From positions 23,104,506 to 23,168,505 of the forward strand of contig OZ025240.1 of the NCBI GenBank assembly GCA_964019155.1: a DNA stretch of 64,000 bases. The letters are read 5' to 3'. Each line of letters starts with the position of its first letter. The first letter of the stretch is position 1. The notes below the pieces were generated by a model. The model did no database searches. It had not been told where the DNA came from and worked only from the letters and a program-made list of their open reading frames with translations. Positions 38,272 to 50,044 of the stretch are shown here, one piece after another. Source of the DNA: Osedax fenrisi. Its lineage: Eukaryota > Annelida > Polychaeta > Sabellida > Siboglinidae. Position numbers and translations under genes: made by a program.

Positions 38272-39668
38272 TATACATACATATATATGAATATGCACAT
38301 ATATGTATGCATATACATCGACTATAATACGCTTTCGTACATAATTAACTGCGGATGGGATTGCTATGTGATTGTTATTAATGCATTGTTATACGGGTAA
38401 CAACAATTATAGAATGTCATCGCGATGTATGCATACTTTATTGCACTCGTATAAAGAAGTGATGTATGTGGCTTATTTTGGGCGCTTGTTGCATTAGCTT
38501 ATGGAGCTTATATGCAGTACAATATAAATAATAAACCTTAGATAATACTCAATATAATTAAATAAGTATATAATTACTTCATATGATTATACTATTATAG
38601 ATATATATATATAATATTATAGTAACGTATTATATTATGTATGTGTAATAATAATAATTGTTGGTAATAATAACAGTTATTTATAACGAGTTTATAACGA
38701 GTTTATATACATGTGGTGTACATAAGATAACCATTAATATCATATCGTATTCTTATATAGACCTGAAGGTAAACCTCAGATAAATATTCTACTACAAATA
38801 TTACTAATTTCGATAAAATACCACGATTTATGATAAATATAATATTAATATAGAAATGTATTTTAAAATAAATATTATATAAAAGCAACACTATATATCA
38901 ACAGATATATACACTATATAATATATTGATTATGTTATAACAATAAATATATGTGAATAATGACAAACTAAATAGTAATTTTACAAGTATATAAATTGTA
39001 TACTAACCACTAATATACAGGTAAGTTACCACTAATAAACAGGTTAGGACTCTAACAATTTAGTATTTTATCTTTCAGAATATATATTTTTGATAACTAA
39101 AACTAACTTTTTATATCGCATATAAAGATAATATGAAAATGCCTACATAATATGAAAGATATATACGTATTAGATATAAATAGATATTAAACAACATTAA
39201 TGAATATAATTATCATTATGAAATGTTTAAATATTGAAATACGCGAAATATTAAAAATTATAGAATCGAATATTTAAAAAAAATAAATGTACGCGATTGT
39301 ATGTTTAAATTTAGTTATGACATAGTGCATGGTACATGGTACATGTCATATGATATACGCTAGATTGTATATGATACATGGTGTATACAAGAATACATTA
39401 AAACTATAACGATTATGTTTGTATGTAATTTATTTTCTATAATGTCATATGTATGTTTTCCTATTACGGTATTTATATTGTTATAATATATATGTGTAAT
39501 ACAATTAAAAATTTTAAACTCGACAATATAATTTTTTTAATTTAAGCACTTTAACATCTGGATAATAAAACTTAAGAAATATGTCTACTATATACTACGG
39601 TATATCTCTATAGAGAGTCCTACCTGTGTACTTATATACAAGTATGCATGTATATACATACCTATATG

Positions 39669-39704
39669 CACCTGTACAATGTACAGGTATATATTGTACA
39701 GGTG
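39669..39704. repeat. Inverted repeat, 12-bp arms
   Basis: CACCTGTACAAT at 39,669-39,680 and its exact reverse complement ATTGTACAGGTG at 39,693-39,704, separated by 12 bp. Each arm contains an E-box-like CACCTG. It could form a hairpin. Confidence 0.85.
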
Positions 39705-40059
39705 TACATCTATATAGCTTTAGATATGTTCTCATGATTATCTTAATATAATACATATCTAAATCAACTCTACTGCGTGTGTATGTATGCATGAGTATTT
39801 GTACACGGGTTATATTGTGTGTGTGTGTGTGTGTGTGTGTGTGCTTGCGCACAATGTTCGTTTGATATACTATGTATATTTTATATCGTTTAGAAAATAA
39901 ACCTATGTGACATATATAATACATAAATTCGTAAGATTTTAAATGTCGACTAAATAGTTTAAATCATTTAAATAGTAAAACATAATCAGTGCCATTAACA
40001 ATCAGTGGTGTATATATAGACGTAGCGTATATAGTAGTTGTATACATAGTTGTGGTGTA

Positions 40060-40620
40060 CGCGCTGAGAGAGTGTAGCTGTTGCGTGCGTTTCTCAAGGC
40101 AGTCACTTAACGACACATACGACTGCACCCGCACAGAGGTGGTGCGCCCGCACTATATTACACGCGCTAACCGCGATAAAAAAAACTCCGCCGCCGCTCT
40201 TTCGCGTCGCTCGGCCGCCATTTCGTCCGCTGATGGGCGTCAAGGTTAAACATCAAAATATTTTGAATTCTATTTTTAGTCCGCCGCCCCGATTATAAAG
40301 TTCACATTCCCGTACACAAACGCCGCCACCGTAGCTGTAATATATTACTACGCGATGTGAGCGTTTGTAGCTACGGTGCTGCCACGGTGCTGCCGCGGTG
40401 CACTCGATCTGTGGACAAATAGACTATTAAGTCACCACTATGCACGGCGAGTGTCAACCTTTAAGTGTAGCTACGATTGTTTCTATAGTGAGTTAATATG
40501 TGTTTGTATGTTTGTGTGTGTGCGTGTGTAAGTGAGTTAGTGTGCGCTCGCGTGTGCGTGTGTGCGTGTGTGTGTGCGTATTCGAGTATGTATTTAATGT
40601 TAGTGCGGCGAGCGTGTGAT
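40060..40620. promoter_or_regulatory. CpG-rich island, promoter-like
   Basis: Against a very AT-rich, CpG-poor background this block is packed with CpG (for example GCCGCCGCTC and GCGTCGCTCGG near 40,185-40,215, and GCTGCCGCGGTG near 40,390). It includes GGCCGCCATTTCG at 40,212-40,224, a YY1-type motif (GCCATnTT) that on the minus strand is an ATGGCGGC start context. GT/CG repeats follow to 40,600. CpG-rich islands of this kind usually mark promoters in animals. Direction is uncertain, minus favoured. Confidence 0.45.
40153..40221 (-). CDS. Candidate first-exon start in CpG island (hypothetical)
   Basis: On the minus strand an ATG at 40,221 in the context CGAAATGGCGGC opens MAAERRERAAAEFFLSRLAR before a stop at 40,153. 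GT donors within the frame (for example GTTAGC after the codon for Ser16 plus two bases) would allow splicing before the stop. The context resembles TISU/YY1 start elements found at short-5'UTR animal genes. No second exon could be identified between 36 and 40 kb. The peptide is too short to recognise. Confidence 0.25.
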   Translation of the reverse strand: MAAERRERAAAEFFLSRLARVI

Positions 40621-40780
40621 TATCGGTGCGGAATTTTTAGTAATTGATACTATTATTAATACTAAATAACATGTTATGTAATAGGTCTCGTAGTAAACTT
40701 GAAGCTATTGTTTACTATTGTTGTAGTAGGCCTTTGTTACGGTGGCTAATGTAATCATCAAAGGAAACTACCCCTCCGCG

Positions 40781-40820
40781 GTCATGTGATCACGTGACCG
40801 GGGCTTACTGGTATCACGTG
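40781..40820. promoter_or_regulatory. Paired CACGTG E-boxes
   Basis: CACGTG occurs at 40,791-40,796 and 40,815-40,820, each within TCACGTGA. The first lies in a near-palindrome (40,781-40,798) that also holds CATGTG. TCACGTGAC-type sites are bound by USF/MiT-TFE family factors in animals. Their closeness to the CpG island supports a regulatory role. Confidence 0.4.
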
Positions 40821-41857
40821 ACTGCAATGCTGAACGAGATGATATCGGTCAAGATGTTACTATTTTCGCTGTAGATCGTCATCGGTTTCCCCGTACCATC
40901 ATTACGATCGAGTTATAATAGTTATTAGTATTAGTGCTAGGAGTCTTAAATATTGTATTGGAGGATACCTTTATTAAATACATATGATCGAACAATGAAT
41001 TATAAATAATATAATGTATAGTTAATTAATTAATTAGGTAATCAATATTCATAACTATTAATAATATCTAATTATATGTGTTATTCCATATTTAATTTTT
41101 ATAAATATTTTATTTTATTTTTTAAATTTATTATTTGTAATTATTTTATATGTCCATCATTGACTTAAATATAAGAATAATTTGTGTTTTAGACTTTTTC
41201 GACAACTTTTTTTAACTATTTTAACGAAACTACATTACGCTTCATAAAATCATATAAGTTAATTACTAATTTTATTAAATAATATTACTTTAATTGTGAT
41301 ATGCTTATGAGTTATAGATATAAATATAAATTAATTTAAGAATATGATAATATATGAATACTTATTATATAATCGTCATACTTGTAGGACATGAAACTTT
41401 GAACATTTAAATTGTGAAACTATCATAACATTAGGAATATCTAAACAACTGTATATTTGTTAGTATGCATCATTCTTAAAATTATGTATACATACAATTA
41501 TCATCACGATTAAAATGATTGTTGCATTTAATACCATCCATTCATTAATATTATAACGATATACAATCTAAGACGATAAAAAAATTAAATAAATAATAAT
41601 AATAATGATAATAATAATATATAATATTATATATAATTATGTTATGCTATAGTATACTATAAACCAATAGACTGTATCCAAATATATATGCCTCAAAAAT
41701 CGTAACATTTATAGAAACAAGTTGTATGTTAAATAATTACGGAAAAAATCGAAGGCCGCCTATACGAAAAGTATAATGTAATATTTAGTATTACGGCGTT
41801 TACTGTATACGGTGTATGTATATATAAAGTTGTCGCTAAGAGTGTATTTATTTAAAG

Positions 41858-41902
41858 ATGGGGAAGCCGCTCGTAAAGAAGAGTCCACATCTAGCGATAA
41901 AA
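41858..41902 (+). CDS. Exon-like segment, 45 bp, symmetric phase 1 (hypothetical)
   Basis: After TTTATTTAAAG and before GTATCG, phase 1 reading gives DGEAARKEESTSSDK (15 codons with split ends). Composition is clearly less AT-rich than surrounding DNA. An alternative reading in the same DNA starts with ATG and encodes MGKPLVKKSPHLAIKV. The AAAG acceptor is non-optimal. The only support is phase symmetry and composition. Confidence 0.2.
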
Positions 41903-41939
41903 GTATCGGCATCTGATGTATCGCCTATAAATAACTATC

Positions 41940-41965
41940 ACACACACACATACACACACACACAT

Positions 41966-42036
<71 letters not shown>
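41940..42036. repeat. Compound palindromic microsatellite (CA)n-(TA)n-(TG)n
   Basis: A CA-rich block (about 40 bp), a TA block (about 42 bp) and a TG block (about 16 bp) follow directly on one another. The outer blocks are complementary, so the whole can fold back into a long hairpin. It produces artefactual His-Thr and Ile-Tyr frames on both strands. Confidence 0.95.
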
Positions 42037-42039
<3 letters not shown>

Positions 42040-42953
42040 ATATATAGACGGATAAAACTATTGTGTATACAAGCGCGAGAACTAATAGTGTGAAGTCCAC
42101 ATCGAGAACTACTTAAATAAGTGTCGGTTAGCTTGTTGTTTATCCCGGACGTTAGTAAGCTTAGTAGGTATAGTAGCGCCACCTATATAACGAAGCGGTC
42201 GTCAACATTTCGTAACGTAAATAGCGTAGCGAAACCTATCAACTAATCCGAAAATAAGACTGCCGCTCTGTAAAAACTGTCTATATATACATAAATATAT
42301 ATAGATGCATTTATATATATATATATATATATATATTTACATTTATATATTTACGTTTATATATATATAGTATTTGAAAGTGGATACTATAATAAATAGG
42401 TGATACAAGTATGTTGTATTCACTAGCGCCGTACAAGTGACTATTTTCTTTCTCGCCTCACTATTTCTATGAGGCATACTACACTATAATAACTATATAG
42501 TATACATATAGCATATATATAATATCTTATATATATAGTATACTATAATATACTATAATACACTACACTATATAATAATATAGCATACTATAGTCCATCT
42601 AACTACACAACATTATACTATGTTGCTTATGGATAATTTTTATTTTTTCTTATTTTATAATTATTATTATTTTTTATTTCAGTTAAGTTTGTTGGCAATC
42701 GAGTGTAATTTTATTTATTCATATATATTAGTATATATACATTATGAAATAATATATTGAACTTCAGAAATTAATGAGTTATGATAAACAATTAAATTAA
42801 TATGATTAATTAAATCATCTATCACTAGATACTAGATACAACATAATATATAACAGATAATAAGTAATAAATAATATACGAGCTATGTTATATAACAGAT
42901 ATATGTATGTAGGTCTAGATAAATATTGATATATAAATAATTCATAGATTTAC

Positions 42954-43101
42954 TGACATATAATATACAAATTAAAAATTAAATAATAATAATAATATAA
43001 TAAGTTACGAAAAAGAAAAAATTTAAATGACATATAATATACAAATTAAAAATTAAATAATAATAATAATATAATAAGTTACGAAAAAGAAAAAATTTAA
43101 A
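42954..43101. repeat. Perfect 74-bp x 2 tandem duplication
   Basis: Units 42,954-43,027 and 43,028-43,101 are identical as read. There is no coding content. It indicates a very recent duplication or an assembly artefact. Confidence 0.95.
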
Positions 43102-43406
43102 TAATTAATATAATTAAATTGACTAAATAGATTAAAATAGATTTAATTAGATTAAACAAGTATTCAATTAGGGATGGGATATCTATTAAATTAAATAGCA
43201 ACGATAAAATATGATGCGAATAATTTACCGATGATATAGTGGTATATATCCCATATGGGGATGGTAAGATAACCAGGGTTAATCAGGCATTATTAGTTAT
43301 AATTGAGTGTCATCTCGTGTCATCTACATCAGAAATACAGATGTGATGATCCACATTCAAGTTAATTAGTTGTATACAATTATGAGTGTATTAATAAGAA
43401 TATAAT

Positions 43407-43407
<1 letters not shown>

Positions 43408-43449
<42 letters not shown>
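43408..43449. repeat. (TA)n array at LINE 3' boundary
   Basis: About 42 bp of TA repeats directly before the LINE-derived sequence that starts at about 43,450. Confidence 0.95.
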
Positions 43450-43450
<1 letters not shown>

Positions 43451-45756
43451 TTGATTGGAAAGAGTAGAATCATAAAGTACACGTGTACTTTAGGTACCTA
43501 GGTACCTACATTGGATGCAGTAGGAAAAGGAGATATTACAATGTTATCAATAAGAAAAGGAGGGAAGTAAGTTGGTGATGGAGAATGATTTAAAATATAG
43601 TTTTTGAGGTATTAAGGAGAAGATTATTAGAAATAAGCCATTCTTTAATGTCATTAGCACAATTAGAGAGTTTATTATTGAGACCTTGTGATGAATTATT
43701 TGGAAGAAACATATATAGTTCTATATCATCTGCATAAAGATGGTAATAGATATTTTGATATTTAGATATTATAGATGGTAGTGGATATAAATAAATATAG
43801 AAAAGTGAAGAACCGAGTATGGATCACTGGGGAACACCATATTTCATAGAAGACGGGGAAGAAAAATAATTATATATGTTTACACTGCTACTACTGTCAG
43901 ATAGATATTAAGTAAACCATGAAAAGGACAGGTCTCTAACTCAAAGTAGATGTAGACGGGACAGTAGAATTTTGTGATCAAGCGTATCGAAAGCACTGGA
44001 TATGTCTAGCATTACTAGTTAACAGCAATGTTTAATATTAATGGTAGAAGTGATGACATCAATTACGTTTAGTAGTGATGTTTCTGTTGAGTATCCTCGG
44101 CGAAAACAACCTTGTTGAGGAATATAGAGATTATTGGCCGTTAAATAGGAGATTAGTTGACGAGAGACAACTCTTTCCAAAATGTTACTCTCCAAAGGTA
44201 ACTGGAAAATTGGGCAATAATTGAGAAGTGATTCGAGATCGAGTTAAGGTTTTTTTTAAGAATGGGATTGATTATTGCTTATTTAAAAATAGAAGGGACA
44301 GTACCGGAATTTAAGGAATATGAGATGATGTTACAGCTAGTTGGATATGGTTAATCGGAGTAAAGTTTAAAAATAGATAGTATAACAGGATCGGAGGGAG
44401 ATATCGAAGTGGATGCATGTAGTATGTTAGATATGATAGATATATGTGGCGGACGAAAAAAACTTAAGAAAGCAAATATAGGTGGGGTAACTATTATTGA
44501 AGGATAGTTGGCAGTATGATTATAGTTTTTGATCTTTATTATGATGGAGTCACTCTTATTATAAATATTTTGGAGAAGAGACAGCCTAATTATAATGGAG
44601 AAATGTTAGTTATAGATGGTAGTAATGCTGGTTTTTGGGGAGATAACAACTTATTAGCCAGTCTGAAAAGTCGTCGGTTATCAGAAGTAAGATCGTTTAT
44701 AACCCGAGTATAATATTATATATTGCTAACTTGTTGATATTACGTTTCTTAATGAATGAAGCTTTAGAAGATGAATATTGCAGGATATGTATATTCTTTC
44801 ATATTTATGAAGTGATCGTTTCAAGGACATGAGGTAGGAAGTAAACCATGGGGTATCAGGATGTAGAGTTACTGATATAGTTTTGGAATGCTTTATGTAA
44901 TAAATGGGATAGCGTGGAATTTTATACAACTGGTGAATAACAGTAGTCACATAAAGCAGAATGTAAGTCAGTTAAGAATATCATGGAATTAATATTATTA
45001 ATGGACCTGTATGAAATACGTGTTTTCTGAATAGTAGTGATAGTAAAGTTAGTTTTTAATGAGATTAGGAAGTGATCGGAAAGTTTATCAATCCTAGAAA
45101 TATTACTCACCATGAGTTCAGAATGGAGAGAACTGGAGTATACAAGATCAATAATATTACCATTTATATGAGTTGGGAAATTTACATGTTGTGATAATGT
45201 ATTTGTTAAATTAGTGAATATAATATGTGGATTTGAGGTATCATAAAAATTATAGTTGTAATCACCGAGATTAATAGGGTGGTATGTGGGTGAACTTATT
45301 AGATCAGTAATAAGATCGTTAAACTCGATTAGAAAGGAAGCGAATTATAGTTTAGGCGATCTATAAATGACAGTAATGGATGTAGATTTATGTTTTTGGG
45401 TGAACTATATAGTTAGGCAGTCGGAGTTGGAGAAGTTATGGGATATGTATATACATGGTAATGGTAGATAAGCTTTTATGAAGAAGCAAACCCCACCACC
45501 ACCAATATGATAATCGTGGCGATAAGAGTAATATATAACCAAAACTGTGAAATAGGGCAAATATGTCGGAATCATCTTAAATCTATATTTCCGATAATGC
45601 AATAATACTAAAATCAGACTTTTTAAGGAATTGTAATAAGAGGGTGGCATTGGAACGAAGAGTACGAATATTGATTAGGGAAATGTATTCAGATAATGAA
45701 TTATATAATTGTCATTTAGAAGACGTATGATTAGATTTAATAGATTCTTTGTACTC

Positions 45757-45760
<4 letters not shown>
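43450..45760 (-). pseudogene. L2-like LINE, endonuclease and RT remains
   Basis: Minus-strand landmarks, 5' to 3': a frame with HIGGGGVCFFIKAYLPLP at 45,405-45,650, VIYRSPKL near 45,370, NLGDYNYNFYD (metal-binding strand) near 45,250, FPTHINGNIIDLVYSSS, KLSDHFLISLKT (SDH) at about 45,060-45,090, TPWFTSYLMSLKRSLHKYER at 44,790-44,860, then RT fragments down to about 43,830, where a GVP-type motif is recognisable. The YADD region near 43,720 and the C-terminus are degraded or missing. Both ends abut (TA)n arrays (43,408-43,449 and 45,761-45,793). Confidence 0.72.

Positions 45761-45793
<33 letters not shown>
45761..45793. repeat. (TA)n array at LINE 5' boundary
   Basis: About 33 bp of TA repeats immediately beyond the minus-strand L2-like element. 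Confidence 0.94.
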
Positions 45794-45796
<3 letters not shown>

Positions 45797-46065
45797 AATA
45801 TAACACAAAAAAGTATGTTCGTTCTAGGATAGTTATAAAATAATCAGGAAATGTGTCTACTTCCGTTTATATATGTTAACCTATTTAATTAAATACAACA
45901 TTCGATACCCAATGGTCCGACATATTTTCATAGATAGGCCTCTTAATTTGGATTCATAACATGTAATACGATTCTGATGTACGTACATGATGCTATCAGT
46001 ACTCTTGTAGCCAAAAACCATAAAGTACTTTAAGTTATAATAATATGTTATTTATTGAAATCTCA
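45794..46065. other. Intervening stretch, no gene seen
   Basis: AT-rich, nothing recognised. Confidence 0.4.
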
Positions 46066-46066
46066 T

Positions 46067-46138
<72 letters not shown>
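46066..46138. repeat. (TA)n microsatellite
   Basis: About 73 bp of nearly pure TA (with a brief AA interruption before it) next to the tail of the SINE candidate. Confidence 0.96.
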
Positions 46139-46140
<2 letters not shown>

Positions 46141-46392
46141 AATACAATACAAATGGCGGATACAAATGGACCTCTCAAGAAGTCATAGGCTTATACATGT
46201 TATAATTTAAGTTAATAACTTTGAGGGACAATACAATACAAATAGTACTATTTTTTCATGTGTTTTGATTTATCGTTTATTAAGTTATTGATTAACGCAA
46301 GAGAAAAACAATAATTGCCTTGCGTCGAACCCGGGACCCCTGGATTATTAGTTTGTTGGTTGTTCCACTGAGCCATAGACCCCATACAACTA

Positions 46393-46393
<1 letters not shown>
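46139..46393 (-). mobile_element. tRNA-derived SINE candidate flanked by (TA)n arrays
   Basis: On the minus strand the element starts at about 46,390 with a tRNA-like head. TGGCTCAGTGG serves as an RNA polymerase III A box. CTAATAA forms an anticodon-loop-like sequence with anticodon AAT, as in tRNA-Ile. GTCCCGGGTTCGACGC gives a good B box. The acceptor and T stems no longer pair properly, so it is not a functional tRNA. About 180 bp of unrelated body and a 3' end with TTTGTATTGTATT, present twice (near 46,143 and 46,229 on the plus strand), complete a 255-bp unit. Both sides are (TA)n, as with several LINEs here. Confidence 0.6.

Positions 46394-46431
<38 letters not shown>
46394..46431. repeat. 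(TA)n array followed by GT-rich run
   Basis: About 38 bp of TA repeats, then TGTGTG/GGGTGGG-rich sequence to 46,460. Confidence 0.94.
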
Positions 46432-46435
<4 letters not shown>

Positions 46436-46479
46436 TGTGTGTGTGGGTGGGTGTGTGTGAGACTATCAGAATATTAAAT

Positions 46480-46610
46480 TATATATACATTATATCTATA
46501 GAAAAGTTTATTTGTAATAGACCTTTGAACTTTTTCAATAATGTTTTTATTTCCAATTTTAATATCTTGCAAATTCTACACAGAGGATTTATATTTTAAC
46601 ACTATATATA
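46480..46610 (-). pseudogene. Jockey/CR1-like LINE C-terminal scrap
   Basis: Minus-strand translation gives NIIEKVQRSITNKLFYRYN, matching the IEKVQRRFTRRL block that follows the WxP motif in jockey/CR1-like reverse transcriptases, preceded by a degraded VWN segment. Only about 130 bp are recognisable. Confidence 0.5.
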
Positions 46611-46699
46611 TATGCTTTTAATAAACATGTATGATCATTAGTTATAAACCATCTATATAACATATTAAAATTGTATGAGCTTTATTACATATCATCTAG

Positions 46700-49359
46700 T
46701 AATCAAACTCCTCTACTTCCGATCACCCATATATTATTCCTTCCTCAAATACCTTTGTTCCACTACCTAGTAATACTTCCTCTAATACAAATTCCTCTAC
46801 TTCTGTTCCTGATTCCCAAACCAGTAACTATGTCTGATTAGTCGCTAACTAATACTGTATATCCTACCCATTATACACACAACTCATCTACTTCCACGTC
46901 ACGTATAGTAGGAGTTGCTCTCATTAATATTAGATATCTTAGAGATAATTCTATTGTAATACTAACCTACATTAAATCATCTCCCCTCATGCTAATTTCC
47001 TTCACAGAACCATGGATCTCACCTGGTGACACCGATATCTTCTCCCTTATCCTTGATATAGGTTTCACACTCTGTATATCCCACGTTCCTCACTCATGGT
47101 CATGGAGGAGGTGTAAGAGTTATTATACATAATGATTTACCTACTGCTGCTCTCACATATCCTACTTTACTTGTATATAGTGATTGTCTCTTGGTTTCCT
47201 ATTCATTCTCAAATATGAACCTTACATTTTCTATTTATATTATGTATATACCTCCAAAACCTAATTTGTACACTTTATATGAATTTAACGATTTCATTTT
47301 TAATATTCCAATCTCCACTAAACACCAGAGTATTATCATTTGTGATTTCAATTATATTTTTCACTCAACCTGATTACCTCATTTAAGTTTCAAGTATTTT
47401 TCATAGACATGAATCAAGTCAATTTTCTTAACCATACTGCTAGATATTCTCTTGATATTATGTTATGCAGGTCTGATGATTCATGTAATCGTTTAATAAA
47501 TTATAGCAAATCTGATCTTCTTAAAGAACATTTCATCATAACTTTTACAGTTATCCCTCTACTTCCTTTTTTATCCAAGAAACTCATTCATTATAGAATA
47601 ATTAAATCCATTAATATTATTTTATTCTTCTCTGAACTTGTATCAATTCTTATATCTTTACCCATTTTCTCCGAATCATTAAACTCCACTCTTACCTATA
47701 TACGTGATAAATATGACCCTCTTATATCTACTACTATTATCCTGCCTACTAATTTCCCATGGTTTACATCTGATATTATTAAACTCATGTGATCTCTATG
47801 TAAAACTGAAAGAACATATCGGTGTGTTCCTTCTCTTGAAACCTTTTTTCACTTACTAATCATCGCAAATTCTACAAATTACATATCAGTAAAGAAAATC
47901 TTCTTACTATATAAAAAAATATACATTCCCTACATGCCAAATATTCCTAAAAATAAACTATGTATGAATTCTCTAACTTTTTCTCGGATACAATAATATC
48001 TACCTGCTCAATCAATACTTCCCTTCATCAAAAATAGAGCATCCCTTGTATACTAATCAGTAAATCAATTGATAAGTATCTATATACGTGTACTACTCCC
48101 TCAATATCTGCATGTATGAACTACTTTTAAAATCCATTTCCTCCTCTCCATGGATAGATGCATCTGACCCTATTAATATGTATACATTTAAAAGACTCGC
48201 TAGTACCCTATCTCCAAGTTGCATACTATATTCTCATCTTCTCTCTTCGATATAGGAGTACTATTCTTTTAAATATATTATAATCACTCCTATTCTTATT
48301 AAACTTCTTCCAACCCTAATCTCTTAAATAATTACAATCCTATTTCCTAATTTCCTATTATCCGTCAAATTCATAAAACAATAATTTGCGATAAAATAAA
48401 TAGTTTTATGTCACTAAACTATTCCCATGATGTCCTGCAAAGTGCATTTCATAGAGGTTACTAAACTGATACTACCCTCCCTCAAATTTTAAATAATATA
48501 TATGCCATATTTTCTCCCTCACTATGCTGCCAACTAGTTCTCCTTGATTTATGTTGTGTATTTGACTCTCTTGGCCATGATATCCTTATCCATAGCCTTG
48601 AGATTATTGTCAGCAATGGAGGTGACCTCAAATGGATTAACTCATACAGTCTAATCATATCATCCTCTGTCAAATTATATGATTTCTGACCCGACCCCTC
48701 TACTCTATAGTCTCCCATGAGGTTCCGTACAAGGCCAACTTTGATATCCCAATTTCCCGGCGTTTTCTATCATATATATGTTGATGATATCAAACTCTAT
48801 TCCTTCTTCGCTATACCACTCCAGATAATTCTCAACTAATGTGCCTCCTTTATTAAATACTGGCTTCTCTCCAAAAATATTCTACTAAATACCTCAAAAT
48901 TGCCTTCTCAATATCACTTCAAACTCACAATCATTCCCTTCTTTCAACATTGATAACAATATTATTTCCCCTTAAGTCCTCAATATGTATGTCGTTTTCG
49001 ACTATTAACTATATTTTACTAACCATATTGCTAAAATTTCTAAAGCTGCTAATTATCATTTATTTAGAACAATGCACCTGTAAACATATTACTCGTCCAT
49101 TGTGTGCTGTCCTTATTAATTAACTTGTAATTTCTCGTATTGATCATTGTTATTATTTATTATATAACCTTCCTTATTCCTCCATCGCATCATTAAACAG
49201 AATCCATCTCCATTTTCAATATTAAATTATCTGACCATTTTACTACTTTGTTACCAATTATCTGAACCTTTCAATTCCTACCCAACTAAATCCCCTAAAA
49301 AAACGATCCTAATGCGACTTATATTTTGTAATCATAAATATATATATTCCTACACTCAG

Positions 49360-49398
<39 letters not shown>

Positions 49399-49790
49399 AT
49401 GTACTCTTAATTCGTTTCACCACCTACGCTATAAGTTCAGCTTCCAATAATCTCGATATACCACAGATATCCTCCCTTAATTCCAGAAACGTTCATATTC
49501 ATACTTATCCCAAATCTCTGGAATGTACTTCCTTCATCTCTAATGTCTATTAAATCTCCTATATCCTTAAATAATAACCTTAAATCATATAAATCCTCTA
49601 TCTAATTTCATTATATTATTATTATCTTTTATATTTCATTTTTATTACTTCTACTTTCTTCCGTTAGTTTTTTCGTTTTTTGTTATCGTTGTATTTTATT
49701 ATTTATTTCACGTACACTTAATAATAATATTATCAATTTAAAAGCCTTATTACTTGTAAACCACATGTCATCATCAACATATTAATATGA
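46700..49790 (+). pseudogene. L2-like LINE, nearly full length but heavily mutated
   Basis: Plus-strand landmarks: LINIRYLRDNSIVILTYIKS and ISFTEPWISPGDTDIFSL (endonuclease N-terminus with catalytic Glu, 46,925-47,045), HGHGGGVRVIIHNDLP (about 47,097-47,150), YIPPKPNLYTLYEFNDFIF, IICDFNYIFHS (47,335-47,370), an LKEHFIITFT motif in place of TDH (47,520), and NFPWFTSDIIKLM (47,750-47,790). In the RT, a YVDDIKLYSF strand replaces YADD near 48,780. The end is NLWNVLPSSLMSIKS, then LKSYKSSI and a stop at about 49,603, followed by UTR and an ATC-repeat tail at 49,770-49,790. Many stops and frameshifts are present. Confidence 0.78.
49609..49790 (+). mobile_element. 3' UTR and ATC tail of the L2-like element
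   Basis: This segment matches the solo 3' ends at 24,655-24,845 and 25,660-25,830 and here follows directly on a decayed coding region, which identifies what those solo copies are. Confidence 0.72.
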
Positions 49791-50044
49791 GTGTTGAAAA
49801 TTAATTATTATCGAGTGTTACAAAGATCTTTATAACTCGAACGACACGGTAGTAAATAATACGGAATTGGTAGAATGATATCGATTTATTTTCCAATTCA
49901 TATCATAGAAGATTTTGATGGGTCAGTTTCAGCGTTGAAGTATACATCCATTGTGTACCATTATTAAGACAATGGTGAACGCATCGTATAGTGAAGTTAA
50001 TGATACATTGATCAAAGTTAATGATAATTATATTATGAATATTG
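49791..50044. other. Intervening stretch, no confirmed gene
   Basis: Slightly less AT-rich. A short ATG frame at about 49,972 (MVNASYSEVNDTLIKVND) runs 31 codons and is not recognised. Confidence 0.35.

Larger units (their letters stand above)
37647..40059. other. AT-rich stretch with simple repeats and an inverted repeat
   Basis: Holds (TA)n arrays (37,914-37,938; 38,216-38,266), a (GT)n run at 39,815-39,842, a 22-bp imperfect tandem pair near 38,998-39,045 and an inverted repeat at 39,669-39,704. A good acceptor-like site at about 39,079 opens only a short frame. No gene was recognised. Confidence 0.5.
40900..43407. other. AT-rich stretch with scattered GC-richer patches, no confirmed gene
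   Basis: GC-richer patches at 41,740-41,930 and 42,060-42,260 have no recognised coding match. A very strong acceptor-like site (long T-run then TTTCAG, ending 42,682) is followed by only short open frames. It includes a compound microsatellite and a perfect 74-bp tandem duplication, both listed separately. Confidence 0.45.

Noticed and set aside
42683..42770. Sequence after a very strong acceptor-like site
   Set aside because: All three frames close within 9-26 codons and there is no donor in a fitting phase; kept only as a note.
46325..46390. Functional tRNA gene
   Set aside because: A and B boxes are present, but acceptor, anticodon and T stems do not pair; it is better explained as a SINE head.
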